Assembly (NCBI GenBank): GCA_902599045.1
Contig: CACKEA010000002.1
Coordinates: 1 to 64,000 of the forward strand
Length of the DNA stretch: 64,000 bases
Reading direction: 5' to 3'
From: an uncultured Alphaproteobacteria bacterium
GTDB taxonomy: Bacteria > Pseudomonadota > Alphaproteobacteria > HIMB59
Shown here: one piece after another, positions 28,198-39,020 of the stretch
Layout of the letters: each line of letters begins with the position of its first letter
How positions within the stretch are numbered: the stretch's first letter is position 1
Position numbers and translations under genes: made by a program
The notes under the pieces: model-generated
Database searches by the model: none
What the model was told of the DNA's origin: nothing
Seen by the model: only the letters and a program-made list of their open reading frames with translations

Positions 28198-29142
28198 ATG
28201 AAATTTCTTTTTCAAATGGACGATCCTCAGAAAATTAATATCAACGAGGATTCTACTTATATGCTTATTCGTGAGTCTTTAAGAAGGGGGATAGAATGTT
28301 ATTATAATGATCCGAGCTGGGTTTTTAGTGAGATTAATAAAGTTAATAAAATAAAATCTCATGTTTTAAGCTTAAAATTAAATAAAAATAATAAGCTCTC
28401 ATATCAGAAGATGAATCTAAAAGAGATTGATTTAGAAAAAATGAATGCCATTTTTATTCGTCAAGATCCACCATTTGATTTAAATTATATATCCAATACA
28501 TACTTGCTGGATCGATTAAAAAAACCTTTACTAGTTAACAATCCAAAGGAGATTAGAAATTATCCAGAAAAGCATATTATGATGAATTTTCCAGAGTTAA
28601 CTCCACCTACATTAATATCTTCAAATATAGAAATAATTACAAAGTTTATAAAAAAAAATAAAGAAGTAATTATAAAACCAGCCTACGGAAATGGAGGGCT
28701 TGGAATACAAAAAATTTATTTTAATAAACCAAATCTCAATCTGTTTATCAAAAACTATCTTAAAAAATTTTATAATAGCCCAATCATTGTTCAAAGATTT
28801 TTAAAAAATTTTAATAAAGGTGATAAAAGAATTATTTTAATTAATGGAAAAATAGCTGGTGGAGTTTTAAGGGTACCAAAAACTAATAGTATTAAGGCTA
28901 ATTTTCACGCAGGTGGTAAGCCTGTAAAAACGAGTATCACCTTCAAAGAAAAGCTTATTTGTAAGAAAATAAAGCCATTTCTTATAAAAAATGGTTTAAT
29001 TTTTGTTGGTATTGACGTAATTGATGGCTATTTAACAGAAATAAATATTACATCTCCTACAGGAATTCAAGAAATCAATAGATTGAATAATAGCAAGATT
29101 GAAAAAGATATTATTGATTTTGTATTTAAATCACTGCAGTAA
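28198..29142 (+). CDS. gshB: Glutathione synthetase
   Basis: 314-residue prokaryotic-type GshB with an ATP-grasp fold. Visible are FQMDDPQKININEDST at the N terminus, FIRQDPPFDLNYI, VIIKPAYGNGGLGI (ATP-binding), KGDKRIILINGKIAGGVLRVP, and EINITSPTGIQEINR at the C terminus. It adds glycine to gamma-glutamylcysteine. It is last in aminopeptidase-transglycosylase-gshA-gshB. The 3' end overlaps the AsmA-like gene by 12 bp. Confidence 0.95.
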   Translation: MKFLFQMDDPQKININEDSTYMLIRESLRRGIECYYNDPSWVFSEINKVNKIKSHVLSLKLNKNNKLSYQKMNLKEIDLEKMNAIFIRQDPPFDLNYISNTYLLDRLKKPLLVNNPKEIRNYPEKHIMMNFPELTPPTLISSNIEIITKFIKKNKEVIIKPAYGNGGLGIQKIYFNKPNLNLFIKNYLKKFYNSPIIVQRFLKNFNKGDKRIILINGKIAGGVLRVPKTNSIKANFHAGGKPVKTSITFKEKLICKKIKPFLIKNGLIFVGIDVIDGYLTEINITSPTGIQEINRLNNSKIEKDIIDFVFKSLQ

Positions 29143-31323
29143 ATTTTCAAAGAGCTTATTAATATTTTTTTGAATTAATTCTTCAATAGGTTTTTTTATC
29201 GTCCCATCAGGCACTATTCTTTCATATGAATAACTTCCATTTTGATATTTGATTACAAAATCATCGCTATCAATAATATCAAAAATTGTAAGTTTAAAAT
29301 TTTCTTGTGCCAATTCTAGTTCTGCTTTTAGAGTTTCACTGTCTGGTGATGATAAGATTAAGTCTTCAATTATTAATTTATTCAAATCCTTATTTATAAT
29401 TTGACCGTTGATAGAGCTACTTTGATTTATAAAAGAATTTGCAAGTGTATTTAATAACTCATTTATTTGTTCAAAATCTGAAATATCTTGAGACAAAGAT
29501 TGCATAAATAAAACTAATGCAAATTCTTCATCTGAAACTCTAATATTTATATTTCCATTTATATTGCCAGATATATTTTGAATGTTACCAAGGCCTATAG
29601 GATCTGGAACGCTTAAAGATAGATCAATATTACCTTTGATTCGTGATGTATTTAAAAATAAATTATCTAACTTTGATAAATTTATTTCTTTTAATTCAAT
29701 TAATCCTATAAACATATTGTTATTAATTGAACCAGATATATTTGAAATTTTATCTTTATGAATAAGATCTAAATTTTCGATTAAAAAAATATTATTTAAT
29801 GGTTCAATTTTTAGGTTTGTTTGTAAAAAATCAAAGTCGACTATGTCAATAATATTTGAAAAGTTATCCGTAGAGAATTGAGAGACTATTTGTAATAAAT
29901 TTGTTTTATCTAAATTATCAATTCCAATATTTATCGAAGCATCGTTAAAGTTATTTAAGTTTAGATAACCGGTTATTGATAAATTTACATCATCTGAACT
30001 AACAAATTCTAGATTTTTAATGTTTAGTATATTCCCATCTATGATGCCCTTCATATTTATGTGATCTGAATTTAAAATTGATAAAAGTTCTTTTAAGTTG
30101 TCTGATGGAATTAAGCTGAATTGGTCAAATTCATCCAGTTGAATATCTAATTGTTTATTGTTAATATCATTAAACTCATATTTACCTTTGATTTTAGCAA
30201 AATTTCTATTGTTATTAGTTATATTTAGCTCATTTAATTGCAGAGTATTATTCAATAAATTACTAGAAAGTTGAATTTCATCAAACTTAAGTTGCTTTAA
30301 TAATTCTGCGTTAGGTAAAAAATCTAACAGTTCTAAAATATCAGCTTTAGAGTTTGATTTCAGATTTGTATTAATATTAGCTTTTTTAATATTTAATTCT
30401 TCTATAGATCCGTTTATTCTTATGATTGTTTCATTATTGGATTTATAAGAAATATTATTTATAGCGAGACTACCGGCATTATAGTTTAAGTCAAAGGTTT
30501 CAATTATTCCTTTTGGAATACCTGCAATATTATTTAAGACTTGAGTATTACTAACAAGCTGTAACAAATTATCTGTAGTAATATTCTCTCCTCTTATGTT
30601 TAAATCTGAGTTAATTAAATTATTTAAATCGATAGTCCCTTCAATATTAATTTGTGATTTATCTGCAAGTGTTATTGATAAGTTTTCAATATTTATAATT
30701 TCTTTTGAATATTCGCCACTTACACTTAAACTTTGAAAGTTTATCTTCTTCAATAATTGTTGATAATTTTCTCCTAAAAGTAATACTAATTCGTCAATTT
30801 CTAATTCATCTATAGTAAAACCAATTTTTTTTACGTCAGAGTCAATTGTATAAATATCAAAATATAAATCAGAGCCTTTATAATTAAATTTATTTGTGAC
30901 AATACGAGAAGTATTATCCTCAGACGAAATATTTATCTTTAAATTGTCAATATCACCCTCTAGTAAAATAGAGTTATTTATCAAATTAGAATTTATGTTC
31001 TCTATTCTTGCTTGATTAAGCTTTATTGAAATTTCATCTTCATTAAATAATGACCTAGAAATTTCAACATCTTTTGCCACAACGTCACTTTTGAAAGTAT
31101 TATGATTAATTTTAAAACTTGAATTGTCTATAGATAAAATGGGTTTAGGCATAATCTTTAACGTTTGATTAGATAAACTATTTAAACTAACTAAACCTTT
31201 TGTTTCTCTTTCAATTATTTCCTGAGAAAGTAAATTAATTGGTAATCTTATAAAACTTAATCCAAATAAAATAACTAATAATAAAAGAACTATAATTGGA
31301 ATAATGACTTTTAATTTTTTCAT
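29131..31323 (-). CDS. AsmA-family protein
   Basis: 730-residue protein with one N-terminal membrane anchor (VIIPIIVLLLLVILFGLSF) and a long beta-repeat periplasmic region. The repeat units are polar and Asn/Ile/Ser-rich with alternating patterns, ending in the conserved AsmA C-terminal stretch (NIRVSDEEFALVLFMQSLSQDI and the following acidic part). AsmA-like proteins form bridges thought to carry phospholipid between membranes. It shares the minus strand with the antiporter and uvrB upstream. Overall similarity is by layout more than by motif. Confidence 0.78.
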   Translation of the reverse strand: MKKLKVIIPIIVLLLLVILFGLSFIRLPINLLSQEIIERETKGLVSLNSLSNQTLKIMPKPILSIDNSSFKINHNTFKSDVVAKDVEISRSLFNEDEISIKLNQARIENINSNLINNSILLEGDIDNLKINISSEDNTSRIVTNKFNYKGSDLYFDIYTIDSDVKKIGFTIDELEIDELVLLLGENYQQLLKKINFQSLSVSGEYSKEIINIENLSITLADKSQINIEGTIDLNNLINSDLNIRGENITTDNLLQLVSNTQVLNNIAGIPKGIIETFDLNYNAGSLAINNISYKSNNETIIRINGSIEELNIKKANINTNLKSNSKADILELLDFLPNAELLKQLKFDEIQLSSNLLNNTLQLNELNITNNNRNFAKIKGKYEFNDINNKQLDIQLDEFDQFSLIPSDNLKELLSILNSDHINMKGIIDGNILNIKNLEFVSSDDVNLSITGYLNLNNFNDASINIGIDNLDKTNLLQIVSQFSTDNFSNIIDIVDFDFLQTNLKIEPLNNIFLIENLDLIHKDKISNISGSINNNMFIGLIELKEINLSKLDNLFLNTSRIKGNIDLSLSVPDPIGLGNIQNISGNINGNINIRVSDEEFALVLFMQSLSQDISDFEQINELLNTLANSFINQSSSINGQIINKDLNKLIIEDLILSSPDSETLKAELELAQENFKLTIFDIIDSDDFVIKYQNGSYSYERIVPDGTIKKPIEELIQKNINKLFENLLQ

Positions 31324-31332
31324 TTATTTATT

Positions 31333-32259
31333 TTATAAATATAAGAACGTAAAATAGATTATATAGGCTAATATCAAGCTCAGAGAAATTAATTTACCAG
31401 CTATTTTTAGAGAAATTATGACAAAAAATAATAATGATGTTGCCAGAAATAACCATTTATCTACATAACCAAGTAATTCATAAAAATTTATACTCCCATT
31501 AATAAGTATGGCAATAATCGTTATTCCAAAGATGTTAGCAATGTTTGAGCCCAAAATATTTCCAATTGCCAAATTATTTTGTTTTTTGACAATTGAAAGA
31601 ATTGTAGCAATTACCTCAGGTAATGATGTCCCAAAAGCAACTATTGTTATCCCAATAGTTGTTTCAGCTACTCCAAATATACTAGTTAAGTTTTTCGCAT
31701 ATACGATGAAGTATTTAGAACTATAAAATAAAGCAACAAAGGCTAATAATATTTTTAAAAAAATAATGTAAGTTGATAAATTTTTTAAATCAACTTTTGT
31801 AGAGACATCATCAATAGGTTTCCTTACTTCAAAAAAAATAAAAACACAGAGTATTACAAAGAGAAAAAATCCAGATAGATATCCAAGATTAAAGTTAAAA
31901 ATAATAAAAATAAAAAAAGTAATTGAAAAAATTAAGAAAAATAAAAAATTACTTTTGTCTCTTTCCTCAGTTACTAGCTTGCTAATAGGGTAAAGCATAA
32001 TACCACCTACTAACAATACATTTGCTATGTTGCTACCTACAAGATTACCTGCAACTATTCCAACAGAATTTAATTTTAATGCTTGAAATGTTGCCGCAAA
32101 CTCAGGGAGAGAGGTGCCAATAGCAATAATAAATATACCTACTAGGATAGGTCTGATTTTATATATTTGTGACACAATTATTGAATTTTTAATAGCTAGA
32201 TCACATGACCATATTAAAACAATAAGACTTATTAATACTCCTATAAAACTTTCAATCAA
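31333..32259 (-). CDS. CaCA-family sodium/calcium (cation) antiporter
   Basis: 308-residue membrane protein with about ten helices and the two inverted alpha repeats of the CaCA family: [14 protein letters not shown]...[14 protein letters not shown] and [14 protein letters not shown]...[14 protein letters not shown]. The conserved glutamates in GTSLPE bind the cation. It resembles YrbG/K+-dependent exchangers; the exact ions are unknown. The start overlaps the uvrB stop by 4 bp. Confidence 0.92.
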   Translation of the reverse strand: MIESFIGVLISLIVLIWSCDLAIKNSIIVSQIYKIRPILVGIFIIAIGTSLPEFAATFQALKLNSVGIVAGNLVGSNIANVLLVGGIMLYPISKLVTEERDKSNFLFFLIFSITFFIFIIFNFNLGYLSGFFLFVILCVFIFFEVRKPIDDVSTKVDLKNLSTYIIFLKILLAFVALFYSSKYFIVYAKNLTSIFGVAETTIGITIVAFGTSLPEVIATILSIVKKQNNLAIGNILGSNIANIFGITIIAILINGSINFYELLGYVDKWLFLATSLLFFVIISLKIAGKLISLSLILAYIIYFTFLYL

Positions 32260-34238
32260 TTCATACCCATTTGATCTTTTTTTAGTTTTCTAATTTCATC
32301 TCTAAACATTGCAGCTTTCTCAAAATCCAAATTTTCAGCCGCAGTTAACATTTTTTTCTCTAATTTTTGAACATGTTTCTCAAACTTATTTGGACTCAAT
32401 TTCTCAATTTCAGATGTACCAACAGTATAGCTATCTTTCTCGTATATGCTTTCAATAATTTCACCAATATTTCTTTTTACAGATTGAGGTGTAATGCAAT
32501 TTTTTCTATTAAATTCAATCTGTTTACTTTTTCTATATTCTGTCTCTTCTAGAGCTGCTTTGATACTTTTAGTAATAATATCTGCATATAATATTACTTT
32601 GCCATTAACATTTCTTGCTGCTCGACCTATGGTCTGAACTAAACTTGTTTTTGACCTTAAGTATCCTTCCTTATCAGCATCAAGGATAGCTACCAAACCA
32701 CATTCGGGTATATCCAGACCCTCTCTTAGTAAATTTATACCAATTAAAATATCAATTTCTCCTATCCTCAAAGAGCGAATAAGTTTTATTCTATCAATTG
32801 TTTCAACATCAGAGTGCATATATTCAACTTTAAAATTATGTTCTTTTAAATAGTTTGTTAAATCCTCAGCATTTTTTTTGGTAAGAGTTGTGATTAGCAC
32901 TCTATTTTTATTACCTAGAGTAGTTTGTATTTCACCCATCAAATCTTCCACTTGGTTGACAGTTGTTTTGATCACACACTCGGGGTCAATTAGGCCAGTT
33001 GGTCGAATAATTTGCTCAACGTATTTGTTTTCAACTTCATTCAATTCCCAAGGACCTGGTGTTGCGGATAAAAAAATAGTAGGAGGTCTCATCATATTCC
33101 ACTCTTCAAACGTCAAAGGACGATTATCTAATGCAGACGGAAGTCTAAAACCATAATCAGAAAGAGTTTTTTTTCTTGATCTGTCACCTTTATACATCCC
33201 AGTTATTTGAGGAACAGATACATGAGACTCATCAATAATCAGTAGGGCGTTTTCTGGGATAAACTCGTATAAAGTAGGTGGTGCCTCTCCAGGTTGCCTA
33301 CCACTTAAATATCTAGAATAATTTTCAATTCCAGAACAAGTTCCAGTAGCTTGAATCATTTCTAAATCAAAATTAGTTCTTTCTTTTAACCTTTGAAATT
33401 CTAGTAATTTTTTTTCTTTATCAAACTCCTCTAGTCTTATTTTTAAATCTTTCTTAATTTCTTTAATCGCATTCTCTAATCTTGGCTTGGGAGTTATATA
33501 GTGACTATTTGCAAAAATTTTTACTTCTTCAAAGTTTTGAATAAATTCTCCTGTCAAGGGATCAAACTCTTTAATTTCCTCTACTTCGTCTCCAAAAAAA
33601 CTTACTCTCCAAGCAATATCTTCTAAGTGTGCAGGAAAAATATCAACACGATCGCCAGTTACACGAAACATACCCCTTCTAAAGTCAATATTATTTCTCT
33701 TATATTGTAACTCTACTAATTCTCTTAAGAACTCCATTAAATTTATGTTTTGACCTTTTTTTATTTCTAGGGTCATTTTCGAGTAAGAGTCTACAGACCC
33801 AATACCGTAAATACATGAAACGCTTGCTACAATAATTACATCTTCTCTTTCTACTAAAGATCTTGTGGCAGAGTGCCTAAATCGATCTATCTGTTCATTA
33901 ATAGACGACTCCTTTTCTATAAAGGTATCCGATCGGGGAACATATGCTTCTGGTTGATAATAATCATAATAACTCACAAAATATTCAACAGCATTTTTAG
34001 GAAACAAAATTTTTAATTCTTCATAAAGCTGAGCAGCTAGGGTTTTATTGGGAGCCATAATTAATGTAGGCCTATTATATTTTTCAATTACATTGGCAAT
34101 TGTAAACGTTTTCCCAGAGCCAGTTACACCCAATAACACTTGACTTTGTTTTCTCTTATCTAAACCCTCAATTAACTTTTCGATCGCCTGTGGCTGATCT
34201 CCCTTCGGTTTATTTTCACTTACTATTTTAAATGCCAT
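32256..34238 (-). CDS. uvrB: Excinuclease ABC subunit B
   Basis: 660-residue UvrB. Helicase motif I is GVTGSGKT, the beta-hairpin motif is [12 protein letters not shown], motif II is DESH, motif VI is IGRAARN, and a C-terminal UVR domain ([24 protein letters not shown]) binds UvrC. It verifies DNA lesions and loads UvrC. It is followed by the antiporter and AsmA-like genes with a 4-bp overlap at the first joint. Confidence 0.98.
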   Translation of the reverse strand: MAFKIVSENKPKGDQPQAIEKLIEGLDKRKQSQVLLGVTGSGKTFTIANVIEKYNRPTLIMAPNKTLAAQLYEELKILFPKNAVEYFVSYYDYYQPEAYVPRSDTFIEKESSINEQIDRFRHSATRSLVEREDVIIVASVSCIYGIGSVDSYSKMTLEIKKGQNINLMEFLRELVELQYKRNNIDFRRGMFRVTGDRVDIFPAHLEDIAWRVSFFGDEVEEIKEFDPLTGEFIQNFEEVKIFANSHYITPKPRLENAIKEIKKDLKIRLEEFDKEKKLLEFQRLKERTNFDLEMIQATGTCSGIENYSRYLSGRQPGEAPPTLYEFIPENALLIIDESHVSVPQITGMYKGDRSRKKTLSDYGFRLPSALDNRPLTFEEWNMMRPPTIFLSATPGPWELNEVENKYVEQIIRPTGLIDPECVIKTTVNQVEDLMGEIQTTLGNKNRVLITTLTKKNAEDLTNYLKEHNFKVEYMHSDVETIDRIKLIRSLRIGEIDILIGINLLREGLDIPECGLVAILDADKEGYLRSKTSLVQTIGRAARNVNGKVILYADIITKSIKAALEETEYRKSKQIEFNRKNCITPQSVKRNIGEIIESIYEKDSYTVGTSEIEKLSPNKFEKHVQKLEKKMLTAAENLDFEKAAMFRDEIRKLKKDQMGMN

Positions 34239-34285
34239 GCTTGTAGAAATTTATAAATAAGTTTATAGATAACTAAATAAAAAAA

Positions 34286-35482
34286 ATGATTTCAAATAGA
34301 GTAAATAACATAAAACCCTCTTTAACAATAGCCACAAACATGAAGGCACAGGAGTTAAAAAGGGCAGGAAAAGATGTAATTGTTTTAGCAGCTGGAGAAC
34401 CTGACTTTGATACCCCAGATCATATAAAAAACGCTGCTATTGAGGCAATTAATAAAGGTTTTACAAAATATGTACCAGGTAAAGGTACCCCAGACTTACA
34501 GCTTGCAATTCAAAAAAAATTTCAAAGAGACAATAATTTAGATTATGAACTTGGTAATATTACAGTGGGAGTAGGGGGTAAACATATAATTTATAACGCT
34601 TTTTCTGCGACTATTAATAGTGGAGATGAAGTCATTATTCCTGCACCTTTTTGGGTGAGTTACCCAGATATTGTTATTTTAAATGATGGAAAACCTGTGA
34701 TAGTTGAATGTGGTGAGCAAAATGGTTTCAAAATTACACCAGAAGATTTAGAAAAGCATATTAATCCCAAAACAAAATGGTTAATGCTTAATAGTCCAAG
34801 CAATCCCACTGGATCTATGTACTCTAAGGAGGAATTAACAGCACTAGGTGATGTTCTTAAGAAATATGAAAATATTTTTATTCTATCTGATGATATTTAT
34901 GAAAAAATTGTATACGACGCTAATGAATTTAAAACAATAGCTGAGGTTTGTCCTTTTTTGAAAGAGAGAACTTTAACTATGAATGGATTATCTAAGTCTT
35001 ATTGTATGACGGGTTGGAGAGTGGGTTATGCTGCAGGTCCAACAAATCTCATCAATGCTATGAACAAAGTGCAATCCCAAAACGTATCCTCAACAGCATC
35101 CATTTCAATGGCGGCATCAGTGGAAGCACTGAATGGAGATCAAAGTTTTATCGTATCAAACAATGAGTCCTTTTTAAGGAGACGCAACTCAGTGGTTAAG
35201 CATTTAAATGAAACATCAGGATTATCTTGCAGAACACCTGAAGGTGCTTTTTATGTTTTTGCTTCTTGTAAAGGAGTTTTAGGAAAGACAACGCAGTCAG
35301 GTAAGAAACTTTACAAAGATGGCGACTTTATGGATTATCTTCTTGAAGAGGTTGGGGTTGCTGGAGTTCAGGGCTCGGCTTTTGGTTTAGAAGGTTTTTT
35401 TAGAATTTCTTATGCAACCTCTGATTCAATATTAGAGGATGCTTGCCAAAGAATTAAAGAAGCTTGTGCTAAACTAAGTTAA
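34286..35482 (+). CDS. aspC: Aspartate aminotransferase family (class I/II)
   Basis: 398-residue PLP aminotransferase of the alphaproteobacterial AatA/AspC type. Motifs: LAAGEPDFDTPDHI, the substrate loop SPSNPTGSMYS, DDIYE, and the PLP-lysine site NGLSKSYCMTGWRVGY. It interconverts aspartate and 2-oxoglutarate with oxaloacetate and glutamate; related enzymes also act on prephenate or tyrosine. The start is 47 bp from divergent uvrB. The end overlaps pyk by 9 bp. Confidence 0.93.
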   Translation: MISNRVNNIKPSLTIATNMKAQELKRAGKDVIVLAAGEPDFDTPDHIKNAAIEAINKGFTKYVPGKGTPDLQLAIQKKFQRDNNLDYELGNITVGVGGKHIIYNAFSATINSGDEVIIPAPFWVSYPDIVILNDGKPVIVECGEQNGFKITPEDLEKHINPKTKWLMLNSPSNPTGSMYSKEELTALGDVLKKYENIFILSDDIYEKIVYDANEFKTIAEVCPFLKERTLTMNGLSKSYCMTGWRVGYAAGPTNLINAMNKVQSQNVSSTASISMAASVEALNGDQSFIVSNNESFLRRRNSVVKHLNETSGLSCRTPEGAFYVFASCKGVLGKTTQSGKKLYKDGDFMDYLLEEVGVAGVQGSAFGLEGFFRISYATSDSILEDACQRIKEACAKLS

Positions 35483-36910
35483 TTTACTCTCAGAAATTAT
35501 TTTTGCTATTCTAAGAGTATTGGTTGTACCAACTTTTCCAAAAGGAACACCCGCGGTGATGATTATTTTATCTCCATGTTTTAATATTTTTCTTACTTTT
35601 GCTATTTTACATGCGCGATCTACCATTTCTGAGGATGATGAAATCTCATCAACTACGTCCATAAAAGTACCCCAAGTTAAGATGTTTTGACGAGCTACTT
35701 TTCTGTTAGTTGTTAATCCTATTAAAGTTACATCAGGTCTCATTCTAGCAACTCTTAAAACAGATCTTCCTGTTTGAGAGAAGGTAGCAATACAATTGCA
35801 TTCAGCTATATTTGCCACTTCTAGTGCAGCTGTTGCGATAGCCTCAGTAGATGTCTTTACCACATTTAAATTGTAGTTTTGAATATTAGCTAAATATTTA
35901 GGATCACTCTCAACTCGCTTTATAATTTTATCCATCATTTCTACTGACTCTTTTGGATAATTACCTGCTGCAGACTCTGCAGACAACATGACAGCATCGA
36001 CACCTTGGAATACCGCTGTTGCAACATCAGAGGCTTCAGCTCGCGTTGGTGTTGGTGAGTCAATCATACTTTCTAGCATTTGAGTTGCAACAATACATGG
36101 CTTTCCATATTTTCTACAAGCCGCAACCATTGTTCTTTGGTGAATAGGAACATCTTCAGGATTTGTTTCCACACCTAAGTCTCCTCTTGCTACCATTATT
36201 CCATCACAATTCTCAGTTATCGACTCAATTTCTTCCATAGCAGATGGTTTTTCTACTTTAACCATGACTTTAAATTTTGCAGGAATGAGTTTTTTTGCTG
36301 TAACTAAGTCTTTAGTGTTTTGAATAAATGAAAGAGCAATCCAATCAACATCAAGCTTTATTGCAAGCTCAAGATCTTTTTTATCTTTTGGTGTAATAAT
36401 TTTTAAATCAAGTTTTGTATCTGGTATATTTAAACCTTTATTATTTGAAATTTCGCCACCGTCGGTAACAACACACTTTATTGCAGATGAAGATTTTGAT
36501 TTTACTTTTAATCTTACTTTACCGTCATTAACTAAAAGCCTTTGTCCAATAGCAATAGATTTAAAAATTTCTTTATGAGGTAAGTAGACACGAGAACTAT
36601 CACCATCTTTTTTATTTTGATCAAATGTGAATATTTGGTTTTTCTTTAATTGTTCTTTAACATTTAAAAACCTACCAACTCTGAATTTAGGACCCTGAAG
36701 ATCTCCTAATATACAAATATAGCGGTCATGTTTTTTTTCTAAATCACGAATAATCTTAACTTTTTTTTTATGATCCTCATGATCGCCATGACTAAAATTT
36801 AGACGAAATACATCAGCACCTGATAAAAATAATTCTTCGATTCCTTTTTTAGTTTCACAAGCAGGTCCTAAAGTAGCAACAATTTTAGCTTTTCGATTTC
36901 TTAATTTCAT
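35474..36910 (-). CDS. pyk: Pyruvate kinase
   Basis: 478-residue pyruvate kinase. N-terminal KIVATLGPAC and RLNFSHGDHEDH, the metal-binding MVKVEKP, the signature IMVARGDLGVE, and MLESMIDSPTPTRAEASDVATAV are all present, followed by a C-terminal domain. It makes pyruvate and ATP from phosphoenolpyruvate. It is divergent from the DUF1244 gene 47 bp away, an arrangement common in alphaproteobacteria. Confidence 0.97.
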   Translation of the reverse strand: MKLRNRKAKIVATLGPACETKKGIEELFLSGADVFRLNFSHGDHEDHKKKVKIIRDLEKKHDRYICILGDLQGPKFRVGRFLNVKEQLKKNQIFTFDQNKKDGDSSRVYLPHKEIFKSIAIGQRLLVNDGKVRLKVKSKSSSAIKCVVTDGGEISNNKGLNIPDTKLDLKIITPKDKKDLELAIKLDVDWIALSFIQNTKDLVTAKKLIPAKFKVMVKVEKPSAMEEIESITENCDGIMVARGDLGVETNPEDVPIHQRTMVAACRKYGKPCIVATQMLESMIDSPTPTRAEASDVATAVFQGVDAVMLSAESAAGNYPKESVEMMDKIIKRVESDPKYLANIQNYNLNVVKTSTEAIATAALEVANIAECNCIATFSQTGRSVLRVARMRPDVTLIGLTTNRKVARQNILTWGTFMDVVDEISSSSEMVDRACKIAKVRKILKHGDKIIITAGVPFGKVGTTNTLRIAKIISESKLT

Positions 36911-36957
36911 TTGATTTGTTTAGAAATTAATAAATAACATGATATTAGTAAAATACC

Positions 36958-37257
36958 ATGAGTAAAATATCTAAAGAGCAAGAATACAAAATCAAAGCTA
37001 ATGTGCTTGATCATTTGATTAACCATTTAAGAGAGAGAACCGATGTGCAAAACATAGACTTAATGAATCTAAGTGGATTTTGCAGAAACTGTCTATCAAA
37101 ATGGTATGTAAAATATGCAAAAGAGGAAGACTATGATCTAGACTATGAAGAATCAAGAAAGATTATTTATGGAATGTCTTATTCTGAGTGGAAAGACAAA
37201 TATCAAGTAGAGGCAACAAAAGAACAAAAAGAACAATTTAATAAAAATAAACAATAA
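36958..37257 (+). CDS. DUF1244 family protein
   Basis: 99-residue cytoplasmic protein with the family core VLDHLINHLRERTDVQNIDLMNLSGFCRNCLSKWY and GMSYSEWKDKYQ. The two cysteines of CRNC form the family's most conserved feature. Genes of this family lie beside pyk in many alphaproteobacteria. Function unknown. The M3 peptidase gene follows 5 bp downstream. Confidence 0.9.
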   Translation: MSKISKEQEYKIKANVLDHLINHLRERTDVQNIDLMNLSGFCRNCLSKWYVKYAKEEDYDLDYEESRKIIYGMSYSEWKDKYQVEATKEQKEQFNKNKQ

Positions 37258-37262
37258 ATTAA

Positions 37263-39014
37263 ATGGCTGACAAATTACCAAATTGGAACTTAGGAGATTT
37301 TTACTCTTCTATTAAAGATGAGCAAATAGAACTAGATATAGAAAAATTTAAAAAATTTTCAATTTCCTTTAACGAGAAATATAAAGGAAAATTAATTATT
37401 CAAAGTCAAAAACTTGAGAGCATTATAAAAGAATACGAAGACGGTAATGAGCTCGGAGACAAGCTCGGAAACTATGCTTTTTTAATTTATGCAACAAATA
37501 TGAACGATCAAGATACTGTTCAATTTTACCAAGGTATAAATGAAAAACTCACTGAAATATCATCTAGCTTAATTTTTTTTACCAATGAAATAAATGCAAC
37601 AGATGACTTGGCATTTGAAAAATTTTTATTAAGTGCAGGTAAATACAAAAATTGGTTAACAAACATTCGCCGATATAAACAACATCAACTTGATGAAAAA
37701 AGTGAGATGATTTTCTTAGATAAAAATTTAACCTCTAATTCTTCATGGGTGAGATTTTTTGAAGAACAAATTAACGATTTAAAATTTAAAATAGATGATA
37801 AGGAGCTAAATAGTTCTGAGGCGTTAAACCTATTATCTGATCATAATGCAACGACTAGAGAAAAAGCTGCTCAGAGCATTGAAAAAGTTTTCAAATCAAA
37901 CGTCAAAACTTTCTCTTTTATAACCAATACTCTAGCAAAAGATAAAATTACCAATGATAAGTGGAGAAAATATAACTCTCCAATTGACTCTAGAAATTTA
38001 GCAAATAATGTCGAAAATGAAGTTGTTGAAGCATTGACTCAAAGTGTTACCTCAAATTATAAGAATATTTCACATAGATATTATAAAATTAAGACAAAAC
38101 TTTTTAATCGAGAGAAATTAAATTATTGGGATAGAAACGCCCCATATCCTGACTCACCAAATAAAAAGATTAATTGGTCAGAGGCCAAAGATATCGTACT
38201 GCGTTCCTATGCTAACTTTGATGAAAGTTTTAAAGATATTGCATTATTATTTTTTAATAATAGTTGGATTGATGCAGAATTAAAATCAGGCAAATCTCCA
38301 GGTGCATTTGCTGCGTCTACTATTCCTTCTATCCATCCTTACATTTTGACAAATTTTCATGGAAAAACTAGAGACGTGATGACTTTAGCTCATGAGCTTG
38401 GTCATGGATGTCATCAATATTTATCCGCTAAGCAAGGATTACTTTTATCGAGCACACCCCTTACACTAGCTGAAACGGCAAGTGTCTTTGGAGAAATGAT
38501 GACGTTTAGAACACTTCTAGATGATAGTGACCAAGAGGCAAGAAAATACCTATTAGCCTCAAAAATAGAAGATATGATTAACACAGTTGTTAGACAGATA
38601 TCATTTTTTGAATTTGAAAAATTAGTTCATAACGAAAGAAAAAAAGGTGAACTATCATCAGATCAACTTTGTGATTTTTGGATGAAAACACAATCAGAAA
38701 GCCTTGGCCCCAATATCGAATTAACTGACGGATATAAATATTTTTGGACTTATATTCCTCATTTTATCCATACCCCTTTTTATGTCTATGCTTATGCATT
38801 TGGAGATTGTTTAGTTAATATCTTAATCCAACTTTATGATGAAGGCCTTCCAAATTTTAAGGAGAGTTATATAAATCTTTTAAAAAGTGGTGGTTCAAAG
38901 CACTATAGTGAAGTACTTAAACCCTTTAACGTTGACCTTAAACAAAAAGATAGTTGGCAAAAAGGACTCTCAATGATTTCTAGTTTAATAGATGAATTTG
39001 AAAAGACTATTTAA
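37263..39014 (+). CDS. M3-family oligoendopeptidase (PepF-like)
   Basis: 583-residue zinc metallopeptidase. The HExxH motif is HELGH in TLAHELGHGCHQYL, and the third zinc ligand is in ETASVFGEMM about 25 residues later. The first 200 residues form the helical PepF N-terminal region (DLAFEKFLLSAG, NLTSNSSWVRFFEE). These enzymes degrade cytosolic oligopeptides. It lies between the DUF1244 gene and the ABC1-kinase gene, with 5-6-bp gaps. Confidence 0.93.
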   Translation: MADKLPNWNLGDFYSSIKDEQIELDIEKFKKFSISFNEKYKGKLIIQSQKLESIIKEYEDGNELGDKLGNYAFLIYATNMNDQDTVQFYQGINEKLTEISSSLIFFTNEINATDDLAFEKFLLSAGKYKNWLTNIRRYKQHQLDEKSEMIFLDKNLTSNSSWVRFFEEQINDLKFKIDDKELNSSEALNLLSDHNATTREKAAQSIEKVFKSNVKTFSFITNTLAKDKITNDKWRKYNSPIDSRNLANNVENEVVEALTQSVTSNYKNISHRYYKIKTKLFNREKLNYWDRNAPYPDSPNKKINWSEAKDIVLRSYANFDESFKDIALLFFNNSWIDAELKSGKSPGAFAASTIPSIHPYILTNFHGKTRDVMTLAHELGHGCHQYLSAKQGLLLSSTPLTLAETASVFGEMMTFRTLLDDSDQEARKYLLASKIEDMINTVVRQISFFEFEKLVHNERKKGELSSDQLCDFWMKTQSESLGPNIELTDGYKYFWTYIPHFIHTPFYVYAYAFGDCLVNILIQLYDEGLPNFKESYINLLKSGGSKHYSEVLKPFNVDLKQKDSWQKGLSMISSLIDEFEKTI

Positions 39015-39020
39015 GATAAA

